DNA of 64,000 nt from Clostridia bacterium (GCA_017939755.1 JAGBAJ010000042.1:146320-210319), one strand, 5' to 3'. Counted from the stretch's first letter, positions 18,085 to 27,546 are shown. Made by a program: numbers and translations. Notes: generated by a model not told the origin, from the letters alone.

Positions 18085-18160
18085 AAATTATTTAATATAG
18101 AGCTCAGTCCGCGTATAATTGTTCGTGCGCAAAATTTTCGAAGAAAATTTGTGTGCAATG
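18085..18160. repeat. Dispersed repeat, copy 1 (CAAATTATTTAATAT...GTGTGCAATG)
   Basis: This 76-base block aligns with 43079-43158: both contain AAATTATTTAATAT, then GCTCAG, a (G/C)CGTAT..TGTTC segment, a hairpin of AAATTTT/AAAATTT, and the end AAATTTGTGTGCAATG. Both lie just downstream of a minus-strand gene. Partial copies lie at 51578-51622 and 59118-59150. Confidence 0.75.
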
Positions 18161-18167
18161 TATTAAT

Positions 18168-19322
18168 TTATATTACAATTACTGGAACTTCCATTTCTTC
18201 TTTGCTTAACCCACAATGTGTTGATTTCTTTACGGGTTTTCCTTCTGCCAAAAATGTTTCTAATCTTATCATACTTCCTGATACAGATAAAGCCATGTAA
18301 TTTCCTATAAAATCGTCAATTTTGTAATGCTTTTTTCCTGTTCCTAAGAATTTGTATTTGTCTAGAAAATCCTCTTTTGTCATTAACCAGAATTCATCTT
18401 TAAATACTTTGTTGAATCTTTCTTCAAATTCTTTTCTCATGTCTTCTTTTACCCAGAACGTTAATACCCTTGATTCTAGTGATGCTGGCATTATTAAGCA
18501 CTCTTGAATCTCTGGATAATCTAATAACGTATATGCTTTTTCTATATTTTTGTGACCATGATCAGCTGATACAATTATTAGAGTGTCTTCTGATATTTCT
18601 TCGCTTAATTTTTTTACTTTCTCTTCAGCATCTAATATATACTTTTTTGCTTCTTCTGAGTCTGTTCCATATTTATGCAGTATTGAATCTGGATTATCAC
18701 AATATGCTAATATAAATTTTTCTCCTGGCATAGTATGTACATCTTTTATTGATGAAATTAGCTCATCTAAATTGTCTGCAATTATTCTTCTTTTTCCCCT
18801 TCTTTCTGCATACTCCGGTCCAATCTCAAATGCTTTTACATTTGGACTTGCTGTTTCAATTCTATCATATACTGATTCGTAATTTACAACCTTTTTAAAA
18901 ACATCCATCATTGGCTTTTTTAAAGGCTCTCTATAATATGATTCGTTATGAGAAAACATATCTAGTGCTCTTCCGTATTCCTTGAAATATTGAGACCATG
19001 CTATCCAGGCTGTTTCATATGGCGTTTTTCCAGAATAATATGCAGTCATTGCTGCAGTTGTTGTTGATGGATACACTGATGTTACACAATCCATTTTGTG
19101 GTCATTGAAAAATCCATCTTTTGATATATCGTTTAAAATATGCTCTCCCATTCCATCTAATACTAAAAATAATATATTTTTGTAGTTTCTTTCATTCAGT
19201 ACTTTATCTAACTTTTCTGATGATTTATGATTTGTTGGCACATTGTAGTGCTTTAGAATTGATGTTATCGTTCCTAAAATACAATGGTTATAATCTGGCA
19301 TTACAATATCTTTATATTCCAT
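18168..19322 (-). CDS. Alkaline-phosphatase-superfamily phosphodiesterase
   Basis: Related to type I phosphodiesterase/nucleotide pyrophosphatases (PF01663). The metal and nucleophile pattern is visible: LVLDGMGEHIL (first Asp), SVYPSTTTAAMTA (Thr nucleophile region), IVSADHGHKN (Asp-His pair) and a final THCG histidine. It lacks a signal peptide, so it is probably cytosolic; the substrate is unknown. The second ATG (19322) is chosen, because the upstream ATG at 19334 abuts AAGGA with no spacing. A 24-base stretch covering the ribosome binding site is identical to one at 36323-36346. Confidence 0.85.
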   Translation of the reverse strand: MEYKDIVMPDYNHCILGTITSILKHYNVPTNHKSSEKLDKVLNERNYKNILFLVLDGMGEHILNDISKDGFFNDHKMDCVTSVYPSTTTAAMTAYYSGKTPYETAWIAWSQYFKEYGRALDMFSHNESYYREPLKKPMMDVFKKVVNYESVYDRIETASPNVKAFEIGPEYAERRGKRRIIADNLDELISSIKDVHTMPGEKFILAYCDNPDSILHKYGTDSEEAKKYILDAEEKVKKLSEEISEDTLIIVSADHGHKNIEKAYTLLDYPEIQECLIMPASLESRVLTFWVKEDMRKEFEERFNKVFKDEFWLMTKEDFLDKYKFLGTGKKHYKIDDFIGNYMALSVSGSMIRLETFLAEGKPVKKSTHCGLSKEEMEVPVIVI

Positions 19323-19364
19323 ATTTAATCTCATTCCTTACTCTACTTTTCTATAAACTCTTAA

Positions 19365-21182
19365 TTATGCTGCAGGCTCATTTGTGACTGCATTTGTATC
19401 TGTTATATCTGTATTAGTTGAATCTGCTGGAATATTAAATTCTCTTAAAATATCTTCTTTAGTAATGTTAATATTGTAATTTTTTAATTTATCTGGTAAA
19501 ACATTTGAAGCATTTTTAACTACATCAATTAATAGAGTTTGTAAATCACTTATAGATAAATTCAATATATCAACAGAATTATCCTCGCTAATTTCTGGTA
19601 TATCTGTACTTCCAATTTTTACATTTCTTGTCATTGTAGCTTTTACATTATAGTCCTCATATTTACCGCTTAATTCAAAATAAACTTTAACATTATCTTT
19701 GTCCATGTCTGTTATATCATAATTATATGTAATTTCAAATTTTTCAGAAACATCAGATTTTAGTGATGCATACATTTTAACTTCTGAACTAGAGCTTATT
19801 TTTTCGTAATCAATAGTAAATATAGTTTCACTTTCTTTTGAGTCAGATTTCACATTGATAGTTAAAGTTCCTTTTTTTGAATTATTATTTTCTTCAGAAT
19901 TATCTTCTATAACAATTTCTGAAGCTGAATTTAATTTGTTTCCTATTGTAGAAAGTGTAGTAGAAATTTTATTCATAATGCTTTTAGATTTTGATGAACT
20001 TGATGATGTTTTATTGTAATTTTCATTATCATCTATAAATCCTAAATCTTTTAAATTCTCACAATTTATTGTAAAGATTTTCTTTTCTTTAGAAATTTCC
20101 TCTGTAAAAATAACATCTCCCTTTTTATCATCTTCATCGTCTAAAACCTCAATTTCCAATCTTACTGGAGAATTACTTTTATCCGCATAAATCGTATATT
20201 TTACATATTTATCAGAGTCCTTGATTTCTTCAAGATTCTTTAACAATGAATCAATAACATCTTCAATATCTGAGTCAGAAATTTCCTCTGTATCTGTATC
20301 AGAATTTGTTTCTGCAATATATTTGTATTTTTCTTTTATAATATTTTTTATTGCATCATCTTTAAAAGAATTTAATAATTTTTCTAAAAATTTATACGTA
20401 TCTTTACCAGATAATTTCAATGTATATGCTGTAGTTTTTATTTCTTCACCATTTACACTAACCTTTTTATTCTTACTTGAAGAAAAATGCTCTTTATCTA
20501 TATTTTCTTCAATAAAATTATCATATTTTTCTCTTATTGCATTATAATCATCTTCAGATATATAAAATAAGTCATATAATTGTTTAGTATCTTTATAGTC
20601 TGCAGATCCTAAAAAATCAAATAATGAAGTCCTTAAATCACCAATACTTGATAAGGCATTGTTGTAATAAGAATTCATTCTAATATTATTTTTACTACAA
20701 AAACTACTAAATTCCGATGGTGTTATTTTTAAACTTTTATTGTAAAAGTCTTTTGATGTGACAGAAACGCTATCTTCTGTATTTGTTAAATCTATATTTA
20801 ATACCTTTGTGTTACCTTTATATAAATTCATACTAGCATAATTTGTCTTTTTATCAGCATCATAACTTTCATTAAGTTTAATTGAAGAGTTATTAATTAA
20901 ATCTTGTACATTCTTTGAAAGAGCATCTGTAGGAATGTTAAGGTCTACTTTAATTTCTCCTTCTGAAACATAAGATTTTTCTTCAGTATTATAGCCTTTA
21001 ATTTCACTTTCATATTTTTTATAAGAGCTGTCCTCTGTTCCTAATAACTTTTGCACTTGAGCTGCAAAAGTTTCATTAGCTGGTTTTAAAAAGTTAAATA
21101 CATCTGTAAAAAAGTATAAACCTAAAATTACGCCAATTAAAACCACTAAAATAATGATAATTGTAATAATTGCTTTTTTCAT
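19365..21182 (-). CDS. Membrane-anchored unknown protein, 605 residues
   Basis: One N-terminal transmembrane segment (residues 5-27, IITIIIILVVLIGVILGLYF) anchors a long extracytoplasmic domain. The rest alternates beta-type strands with Ser/Asp/Glu/Lys-rich loops such as TDTEEISDSDIED and SSSSSKSKS. Hydrophobic/hydrophilic alternation across the domain suggests a large beta-rich fold that may be internally duplicated, like lipid- or protein-binding surface domains. It lacks a lipobox, an LPxTG motif and recognisable catalytic residues. GGGGGAA lies eight bases before the ATG. It is followed closely by the phosphodiesterase gene. I cannot assign a function. Confidence 0.8.
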   Translation of the reverse strand: MKKAIITIIIILVVLIGVILGLYFFTDVFNFLKPANETFAAQVQKLLGTEDSSYKKYESEIKGYNTEEKSYVSEGEIKVDLNIPTDALSKNVQDLINNSSIKLNESYDADKKTNYASMNLYKGNTKVLNIDLTNTEDSVSVTSKDFYNKSLKITPSEFSSFCSKNNIRMNSYYNNALSSIGDLRTSLFDFLGSADYKDTKQLYDLFYISEDDYNAIREKYDNFIEENIDKEHFSSSKNKKVSVNGEEIKTTAYTLKLSGKDTYKFLEKLLNSFKDDAIKNIIKEKYKYIAETNSDTDTEEISDSDIEDVIDSLLKNLEEIKDSDKYVKYTIYADKSNSPVRLEIEVLDDEDDKKGDVIFTEEISKEKKIFTINCENLKDLGFIDDNENYNKTSSSSSKSKSIMNKISTTLSTIGNKLNSASEIVIEDNSEENNNSKKGTLTINVKSDSKESETIFTIDYEKISSSSEVKMYASLKSDVSEKFEITYNYDITDMDKDNVKVYFELSGKYEDYNVKATMTRNVKIGSTDIPEISEDNSVDILNLSISDLQTLLIDVVKNASNVLPDKLKNYNINITKEDILREFNIPADSTNTDITDTNAVTNEPAA

Positions 21183-21207
21183 AATAAATTCCCCCTTTAT
21201 TAATATT

Positions 21208-21807
21208 TTAGGACAAAAGTGGCATGATTAATTCCACACAGCTGTCCAATTCAAACACATTTTTATCATTTTCTGTATTATCATAATAGTCATTCAGACT
21301 TAAGTTATCGCTTATCTTTTTTAGAGCCATTACAGGAATTTTGAACATATCACAAACAACAACTACTGAATGAAGCTCCATATCAAATGCAATATGACCT
21401 TCCAAGTCGGTTTCAGTTACAAAGCTTTCTGATGAATAGCATTCAACTTTCTGCATATTAGTATTATTTAATAACACTAGCTCTTTATTCCCATAGTCCG
21501 TAAAACTATATTTTTCCTCACCTGGAATATACCATTCATAATTATACGATTTAGTAATGTTAACCCAACTTCCAACTTTTATATCAGTTGACCCTGCATA
21601 TCCAATATTTATTATTAAATCTGGTTTTGAATTTTCACATAAATATTTAGTTAAACTAATTGCTGTACGTTGCTTTCCTATTCCAGACAATAGGAGTGTT
21701 ATATTTTCTTTTCTGAATAATTCTTCGTTTATTTGCTCTAAATTTAATTTCTCCACTATTTTCTTTGACTCTTTTTTCATTGCACATATTATTAAAATAT
21801 TTTTCAT
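21208..21807 (-). CDS. Nucleoside phosphorylase/nucleosidase-like protein
   Basis: Belongs to the PNP/UDP phosphorylase superfamily, which includes MTA/SAH nucleosidase. The family pattern is visible: MKNILIICAMKKES at the N-terminus, LLLSGIGKQRTA (phosphate/ribose loop), NIGYAGS, then FDMELHSVVVVC with the ribose-binding M-E pair and a late LKKISDN with the catalytic-type Asp. At 199 residues it is short for the family (usually about 230) and some loops are reduced, so the substrate is uncertain. It ends 22 bases upstream... of the gene order it follows mrnC closely, suggesting co-transcription. Confidence 0.8.
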   Translation of the reverse strand: MKNILIICAMKKESKKIVEKLNLEQINEELFRKENITLLLSGIGKQRTAISLTKYLCENSKPDLIINIGYAGSTDIKVGSWVNITKSYNYEWYIPGEEKYSFTDYGNKELVLLNNTNMQKVECYSSESFVTETDLEGHIAFDMELHSVVVVCDMFKIPVMALKKISDNLSLNDYYDNTENDKNVFELDSCVELIMPLLS

Positions 21808-21828
21808 AAAATTTTACAATCTACCTCT

Positions 21829-22236
21829 CTAATTTTGCTCCATTGTACATAGGCTAAATATTTCTTTTAATCTTTCATCTTGCTTTGTTAAATATAAGTA
21901 CCCAATTAATCCTTCGAAAGCTGTTGAGTACATGTAGTCTGCTGGGTCTGCATTCTTTGGCAAATGATGATTTTCGCTATTTCTTGCTCTTCTTACAATA
22001 TCAAGCTCTTTTTCTGTTAGCCTGTCTTCAATGCTTTTAAGCAAATCTGCTTGTGCCTTTGCTTTTACATATTTAATTGTTTCTATATGTAGTTTGTGTG
22101 GCTTTAGTCTTGTTTTATTTACTAAATTTGTTCTTATGTATAATTCGTAAACACAATCTCCAACATATGCCCATGTTAGTGGTGAAAGCATATTTACTTC
22201 TTCTGGGGATTTTGCTCTATTTATTAAATCTTCCAA
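21829..22236 (-). CDS. mrnC: Mini-ribonuclease III
   Basis: An RNase III catalytic domain without the dsRNA-binding domain. It matures the ends of 23S rRNA in Firmicutes. The key helix WAYVGDCVYELYIR holds the catalytic Asp, and STAFEGLIGYLYL holds the second acidic site (E in AFE). ARNSENHHLPKNADPADY matches the conserved linker. The length of 135 residues is normal. Usually it sits near cysS and rlmB; those genes are not in this window. GGAGGAAGAA lies before the ATG. Confidence 0.95.
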   Translation of the reverse strand: MEDLINRAKSPEEVNMLSPLTWAYVGDCVYELYIRTNLVNKTRLKPHKLHIETIKYVKAKAQADLLKSIEDRLTEKELDIVRRARNSENHHLPKNADPADYMYSTAFEGLIGYLYLTKQDERLKEIFSLCTMEQN

Positions 22237-22387
22237 TTCTTCCTCCTATTATTTTCTCATTCTATTTATAGTTTTGCAAAGGTATTCCCATTTTTATAGT
22301 ATCAGTGCTCTTCATGATTTAATACGTATTAATGTTTTTTTTATGATTTTATTTATTGATAGATTTTCCAATTTATATTATAAAATA

Positions 22388-23333
22388 TCACAAATCTTCT
22401 TTTACTTTAACAGGTCTTTCTAGTGTTATTTTTCCAAGCTTTCCGCTTCTGAATTCATCCAATAAAATAATAGATACTTTTTCGTAATCTACTCTACCAC
22501 CAGAAACTATTGCACCTCTTTTCTTTCCTATTAATTCGAATATTTCAAGGTACTTACCATTTTCATCAATATCTTCTGATGAATTCATAATTTCATCTAT
22601 TTTATTTTCTAGTTTATATCTTTCTGATAATTTTTGTTTATAGTTATTTATTAAATATTTTAATAATGAAAATGCTATCTCAGATTTTTCTAGAACATCA
22701 TCCTTTATTGTTCCTGTATAAGCTAGGTTCATCGCAATGGTTTCATTTTCAAATTTAGGCCATAATACGCCAGGAGTATCTAGTAGCTCTATTCCTTCGG
22801 ATACACGAATCCATTGTTTTTGTCTTGTAACACCAGGTTTATTACCAACTTTTGCTGATGTTTTTTTAGATATTCTATTTATAAATGATGATTTACCTAC
22901 ATTTGGTATTCCAAGTACTAATACCCTTATAGACTTCCCTAATCTTCCTTTATTAAAATATTTTTCTTGATTCTTTTCCGCTACTTCATGTATTTTTTTT
23001 ATTACATCTTGGATTCCTTTGCCTGAATTTGAGTCTGTTATTACCGCAGAAATGCCTTTTTCTTCAAAGAATTTTACCCATGATTTTGTTGTACCCTCGT
23101 CTGCTAAATCACATTTGTTTAATACTTCTATTTTGTCTTTTTCTTTTATATAGCTTTGTATGTCTGGATTTTGGCTAGATTTTGGTATTCTTGCATCTAA
23201 TATTTCTACCACTATATCAACTAACTTTAAATCTTCTATTATTTGTCTTTTTGTTTTAGCCATGTGTCCGTGGGTACCACGATATCGACACTTTAGAAAA
23301 ACCTTTTTCTTTATTTCCATTTTTATTAGTCAT
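22388..23333 (-). CDS. rbgA: Ribosome biogenesis GTPase RbgA (YlqF), frameshifted near the start
   Basis: Circularly permuted GTPase required for late 50S subunit assembly. Motifs appear in the permuted order: NKCD (G4), GIPNVGKSSFINR (G1), then DTPGVLWPK (G3). The true start is probably ATG at 23331-23333, with AAGGAAGTG upstream; that frame reads MTNKNGNKEKGFSKVSISWYP and then should continue GHMAKTKRQ, but an extra base at about 23270 breaks the conserved WYPGHM motif. The frame carrying the rest begins only at an ATG at 23320 without a ribosome binding site. The insertion may be a sequencing error or a real mutation in an important gene. Confidence 0.9.
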
Positions 23334-23378
23334 TTTATTTTCACTTCCTTACAACTCTTAATTAATTCTATACTTTTA

Positions 23379-23822
23379 CTATTTTAACATATTTACAAAT
23401 TTTCTTATATACTCAATCTGTGTAGGCATTATACTTTCTGGTAGTTCATTAATCTTAAACCATTTTAATTCTGTACTTTCTTCATCATATTTTAATGTTC
23501 CAGTATACTCGTTAACTTCATAAACTACATCTGTATAATATACTTCATCTTTATTAGGGTAAATCATATGTACATTTGCAGCAACATCAAATAATTTTGG
23601 ATTTGATATATCTAAAGATGTTTCTTCTTTTACTTCCCTTGCTAACGCTTGTTCTAAACTTTCTCCAAGTTCAATAGCACCTCCTGGAACACACCACATT
23701 CCATTATCTGAACGTTTTTCAAATAAAATTCCTTTTTCTTTATCATATATAATACACATTGCAGCTGTTACCATAATTGGACTATGTCCTATATATTTTC
23801 TCATTTCTGAAATATATCCCAT
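23379..23822 (-). CDS. NUDIX hydrolase, copy 1
   Basis: NUDIX pyrophosphohydrolase of 147 residues. The NUDIX box reads GGAIELGESLEQALAREVKE followed by ETSLDI, with the REVxEE core intact and the usual glycine after EE-x replaced by Ser. The proteins in this group hydrolyse nucleoside diphosphate derivatives or dinucleotides; the substrate is not predictable. It is a close paralogue of the protein at 27075-27545, differing at roughly one residue in six by eye. AAAGGAG precedes the ATG. It lies just upstream of rbgA. Confidence 0.92.
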   Translation of the reverse strand: MGYISEMRKYIGHSPIMVTAAMCIIYDKEKGILFEKRSDNGMWCVPGGAIELGESLEQALAREVKEETSLDISNPKLFDVAANVHMIYPNKDEVYYTDVVYEVNEYTGTLKYDEESTELKWFKINELPESIMPTQIEYIRKFVNMLK

Positions 23823-23870
23823 ATTACTACTCCTTTTGTAAAGGTCACTATTTCGATACCTTTGAATTTT

Positions 23871-24899
23871 TTAATTATTATCCTTGTTTTCCGCTTCTTC
23901 TATTAATAAATCAAAATCAGATTTATATAACTTGTCCTGCTTCACTCTATATTTTTCAAATTCAGTCAATGCTTTGTCACATGCAATTTCATGTGATATT
24001 TTTCCAGCATCTTTTAATACATCTCTGTCATCTGATAGCAAATATTTATCAATTCTTGTTGCCCAATCTTCCATCGTCATAGGAATATTTCTTTTAGCTC
24101 TTGCTTCTGCTAAATCTAAAAATGCAGAAACTATCAGTTCTAGTTGTTCTAATTCTTCTTTCGATAAATAGTTTTTTGCAATTACAACATCTGTTTCGAG
24201 TATTTTGCCATTAGGAGAATTCTTCCAATTCGTCAATCCCATATGTTCTTTTTCACTGTCAGCTCTATCATAAATTATCTCAGCAGCAGTTTGATGAGAT
24301 ACTGCGTAGTGCATTTTATTTTGTACTTTCTTGAAGAATTTTATAGTTGTAGGAGATTTAGAATCGTAGTCAACACTTGTTGCATATATGTCAGTTATTT
24401 TCTGATAAAATCTTCTTTCAGATAATCTTATTTCTCTAATTTCAGCAAGCAATGTGTCATAATAATCTTCATCAAAAAGTGCTCCATTTTCCATTCTCTT
24501 TCTATCAATTATGTATCCTTTTTTAGAAAACTCTTTCAATATATTAGTTGCCCATCTTCTAAATTGCACAGCTCTATCAGAGTTTACTCTATATCCCACA
24601 GAAATAACTGCATCTAAATTATAATATTTAATATTTCTTTTTACTTCTCTGTTTCCTTCTTTTTGAACTATCGAGAAATCCTCGGTAGTTGATTTTTTAT
24701 CAAGTTCAAAATCATTATATATATTTTTAAGATGTAAACTTATATTATCAGTTGAACAATCATATAATTCACCCATAGCTTTTTGTGTTAACCATAAATC
24801 TCCATTTTCAAATCTAACTTGAATTCCTTTATCATGTGTCTGTCTTTCAAATATTAAAAATTCCGCACTACTGCTTCTTATAATTAAATCTTTCCCCAC
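23871..24899 (-). CDS. RhuM-family protein
   Basis: The N-terminal region (ENGDLWLTQKAMGELYDCSTDNIS, quoted here only as its LWLTQKAM core) and the RNIKYYNLDAVISVGYRVNS stretch are diagnostic of the RhuM family (PF13310), named after a Salmonella island gene. RAVQFRRWATNILKEF resembles the Bro-N/phage antirepressor helix region, which suggests DNA binding. The family often sits in mobile or accessory DNA, and here it borders other accessory genes. The start is GTG at 24897-24899 with AAAAGGAG upstream. Length 342 is normal. Biological role is unknown; links to virulence or toxin-antitoxin function are speculative. Confidence 0.9.
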   Translation of the reverse strand: MGKDLIIRSSSAEFLIFERQTHDKGIQVRFENGDLWLTQKAMGELYDCSTDNISLHLKNIYNDFELDKKSTTEDFSIVQKEGNREVKRNIKYYNLDAVISVGYRVNSDRAVQFRRWATNILKEFSKKGYIIDRKRMENGALFDEDYYDTLLAEIREIRLSERRFYQKITDIYATSVDYDSKSPTTIKFFKKVQNKMHYAVSHQTAAEIIYDRADSEKEHMGLTNWKNSPNGKILETDVVIAKNYLSKEELEQLELIVSAFLDLAEARAKRNIPMTMEDWATRIDKYLLSDDRDVLKDAGKISHEIACDKALTEFEKYRVKQDKLYKSDFDLLIEEAENKDNN

Positions 24900-24969
24900 T
24901 ATTTTTCATCTCCTTTTATACTTTTTATAAAATTACGAAAGAGGATTAAATAAAAAAAATACTTATTTT

Positions 24970-25092
24970 TCAATGTTTTGAGTGTGTTTTTGCATTTGCC
25001 GTATCATCTCGGTTGATGTTCATTTTGTTGTTTTGCTCTTGCTCCTCTATTAGTTTATTGTATTTCTTTTTCTTAGAGTTATAATCTGCCAT
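24970..25092 (-). CDS. Small hydrophilic protein, 40 residues
   Basis: ATG at 25090-25092 is preceded by AAAGGAG with six to seven bases of spacing. The peptide is Lys/Asn/Glu-rich (MADYNSKKKKYNKLIEEQEQ at the N-terminus) and has no hydrophobic segment. It lies between the kinase gene and rhuM on the same strand. The 256 bases from 25093 to 25348 hold nothing else that I can support. Function unknown. Confidence 0.6.
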   Translation of the reverse strand: MADYNSKKKKYNKLIEEQEQNNKMNINRDDTANAKTHSKH

Positions 25093-25348
25093 TTTTTCAC
25101 TCCTTTCTTTTTATAATTCAATACTATTGTCTAACTGAATTTGCATAATTTAACAACTGGTTTACATTATAACATATAAAGAGCAATTTTTCTATCCCCC
25201 ATTTTTTATCATTAACATAGCTTGTAAGTTTCAAAAATAACTAGCAACACGCAAAATATGTTACTAGTTATTTTTGATATTATTCGCAAACAGATATACC
25301 TAAAATTGAAATAAACCCTTCTTTATGCTACATTTTAGTACTTTCTTA

Positions 25349-26707
25349 TTAGTCATATATTTCCAATTGCTGGCAAAACAAATCTTCTGTTGTAGTAAAC
25401 AAATTCAAATTATTACTATGTTCCAATATATTTCTAATAGTCCACAATCCTAAACCATGCTCTTTATTTTTATCATTTTTAGTTGTATATCCTTTTTCAA
25501 AAATTTTGTCTATATCTATATCATTTTTATTATAGCTATTTTCAATTATTATTAATTTTCTTTTAGCCTTATAATCTTTTAAAAATCTAACATTAATAAC
25601 TTTTTCGTCACATTGTTTTGCCGCTTCTATAGCGTTATCTAGTAAAATTCCTAAAATTCTGCATAATTCATAAGTATCTATGTGAACTTCATTTAAATCT
25701 ATCATGAACTCTATATTCATAGTAATATTTTCTTTTATCGCTGTATAATATTTACTTGTAAGAATACTATATACAGCTGGATTATTAATGATTTTCGGAT
25801 CTAATATTCCCATATTATTTATATTTTTACAATCTGTTAATATAGATTCACTCATTTTTTTAATTCCTTCAATATTTTCAGCACTAACATACCCATATAA
25901 TGCTTGTACGAAATTTGAAAAGTCATGTCTAAAACCTCTTATACTATCATACATTATAGATAATGTATGGTTATATTCTTCAAGTGAATGTATTTTTATA
26001 TCTTGCTCTTCTAATTTATTTATTCTCATAATATTTTTCATACTTATAGTAAAATAAATTATTAATGATACTATGTCTAACAAGAAAATAGGATATGGAA
26101 AATCACTTATATACATTGTCATTTCTATTGCATTAAAAAAAATTAGCATACAACCTATTATTGAAATGATTATAATAGAATGTCTATTATTTTTACTTAG
26201 ATGATCATTTATATTTATTGTTATATTTTTCTTTTTTATGAAATAACAACTTATTAATCTACATATAAAAATTATAGATAGCATACAAAAACTATATAAA
26301 TAGTTATATAATCCATCTGAATAGTTTTTTATATTTGGAATTATCATACATAATATTTTTGAAAATACAACTTCTATAGATATAGTACTAATTGAATTTA
26401 TTACTTTGCTTAATATACATTTTTCAATATTTTGTTTGAAAAATATTTTTAATAGTATTATAGAAATAAATATATTGAATGATCGAAAATATGGAGTTTT
26501 AACAAATACATAAAAGAAAAATCTAGCGCAGGTGTCTGTAAATATAAATAAGATTTTATTTGCTTTTTTAGCTTTTACTTTAAATAAATTTATGAATATG
26601 AATGTATCAATACAAGAAAAGGCAAATTCAAAAATTAAACTACTTATAATCCATTTATAAAATTCATTTACTCCTACTACTTGCTGTAATTCTAACAACC
26701 TATCCAT
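25349..26707 (-). CDS. AgrC-like sensor histidine kinase (GHKL type)
   Basis: Membrane receptor kinase of the AgrC/ComD type. The N-terminal half (to about residue 235) has six or seven hydrophobic segments that would form the peptide sensor. The H-box reads GFRHDFSNFVQALYGYV, with the phospho-accepting His. The GHKL ATPase domain follows: N-box LLDNAIEAAK and a G-box GLGLWTIRNIL. AAGAGGTAT lies just upstream of the ATG. No agrB, agrD or LytTR response regulator lies in the window, so its partner is elsewhere. A good promoter precedes it. Regulation by an autoinducing peptide is inferred from the family only. Confidence 0.88.
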   Translation of the reverse strand: MDRLLELQQVVGVNEFYKWIISSLIFEFAFSCIDTFIFINLFKVKAKKANKILFIFTDTCARFFFYVFVKTPYFRSFNIFISIILLKIFFKQNIEKCILSKVINSISTISIEVVFSKILCMIIPNIKNYSDGLYNYLYSFCMLSIIFICRLISCYFIKKKNITININDHLSKNNRHSIIIISIIGCMLIFFNAIEMTMYISDFPYPIFLLDIVSLIIYFTISMKNIMRINKLEEQDIKIHSLEEYNHTLSIMYDSIRGFRHDFSNFVQALYGYVSAENIEGIKKMSESILTDCKNINNMGILDPKIINNPAVYSILTSKYYTAIKENITMNIEFMIDLNEVHIDTYELCRILGILLDNAIEAAKQCDEKVINVRFLKDYKAKRKLIIIENSYNKNDIDIDKIFEKGYTTKNDKNKEHGLGLWTIRNILEHSNNLNLFTTTEDLFCQQLEIYD

Positions 26708-26730
26708 ATTTATACCTCTTTTTTGTTTTT

Positions 26731-26759
26731 ATTCTATATGCATATATGACAAATGTCAA
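26731..26759 (-). promoter_or_regulatory. Promoter of the AgrC-like kinase gene
   Basis: Minus-strand TTGACA (26754-26759) and TAGAAT (26731-26736) are 17 bases apart. GACA/TGTC arms overlap the -35 box, and a TTCGTATTGCAAAATTCG segment just upstream is partly palindromic, so a regulator site is possible. Confidence 0.75.
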
Positions 26760-27074
26760 CAAATTTCGTATTGCAAAATTCGACATTTATTTCGTTTTTG
26801 TTGCTAGTCAGCATAAAAAGCACATTACTTTAAATTTATATATTAATATTACTTTGATTGTTAAGTCCCCATGCTATTAAACTTTCATCTTCTTTCTTAA
26901 AAATCTTTCGTATAATAAACTTATAGTTGTTCCTATTTTTTAGCTTCTTTTCTAAATCTCTCATATATCTTTTTTGCTAACTTTTTAAATAAGATTTGGC
27001 TAATAATTTGACTTAATCATTTTCATACTTCTGAATTATATGTTACATGAGCAACTCTAAAAATCTTTAATTTT
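26760..27074. other. Intergenic stretch without a supported gene
   Basis: This gap between the kinase promoter and the second NUDIX gene is A+T-rich. One weak frame of 42 codons on the minus strand (26836-26964) encodes a basic peptide with the segment FKKEDESLIAWGL, but it has no ribosome binding site. I see no clear terminator or AgrD-like precursor. Confidence 0.5.
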
Positions 27075-27545
27075 TCAAAGTTGTTTTTGTGTCAGAACGT
27101 CCATTTTTAACCTATTTATAAATTTTTCTATATAGTCAATTTGCGTAGGTGCTATATTATCTGGCAACTCATTAATTTTAAACCACTTTAGCTCTGTACT
27201 TTCTTCATCATGTTTTAGTGTTCCAGTATACTCATAAACTTCATAAATTACATCTGTATAATATACCTCATCTTTATTTGGATAAATTACATGCACATTT
27301 GCAACAATGTCAAACAATTTTGGATTTGATATATCTAAAGAGGTTTCTTCTTTTACTTCTCTTGCCAGCGCTTGCTCTAAACTTTCTCCAATTTCAATAG
27401 CACCTCCAGGTACGCACCACATTCCATTATCTGAACGCTTTTCAAATAGAATTCCTTTTTCTTTATCATATATAATACTTGTTACAGCTGTTACCATAAT
27501 TGGATTGTGTCCTACATATTTTCTTATTTCTGAAATATATCCCAT
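27075..27545 (-). CDS. NUDIX hydrolase, copy 2
   Basis: Close paralogue of the protein at 23379-23822; the NUDIX box GGAIEIGESLEQALAREVKE differs from copy 1 by one conservative change. The C-terminal end is nine residues longer (KMDVLTQKQL). AGGAGAATAATTAAT precedes the ATG. The start codon is one base past the stop of the alpha/beta hydrolase gene, so the two are translationally linked. This pairing suggests that copy 2 acts in the same small pathway as the hydrolase, whereas copy 1 sits with rbgA. Confidence 0.92.
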   Translation of the reverse strand: MGYISEIRKYVGHNPIMVTAVTSIIYDKEKGILFEKRSDNGMWCVPGGAIEIGESLEQALAREVKEETSLDISNPKLFDIVANVHVIYPNKDEVYYTDVIYEVYEYTGTLKHDEESTELKWFKINELPDNIAPTQIDYIEKFINRLKMDVLTQKQL

Positions 27546-27546
27546 A

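Noticed and set aside
23262..23283. GTGGTACCCAC resembling a T-box core
   Set aside because: It encodes the WYP part of RbgA and lacks other T-box parts.
26836..26964. 42-codon minus-strand frame upstream of the kinase as an AgrD or AgrB remnant
   Set aside because: No ribosome binding site, no Cys-containing AgrD core and only a faint resemblance to AgrB; kept as a remark in a finding only.
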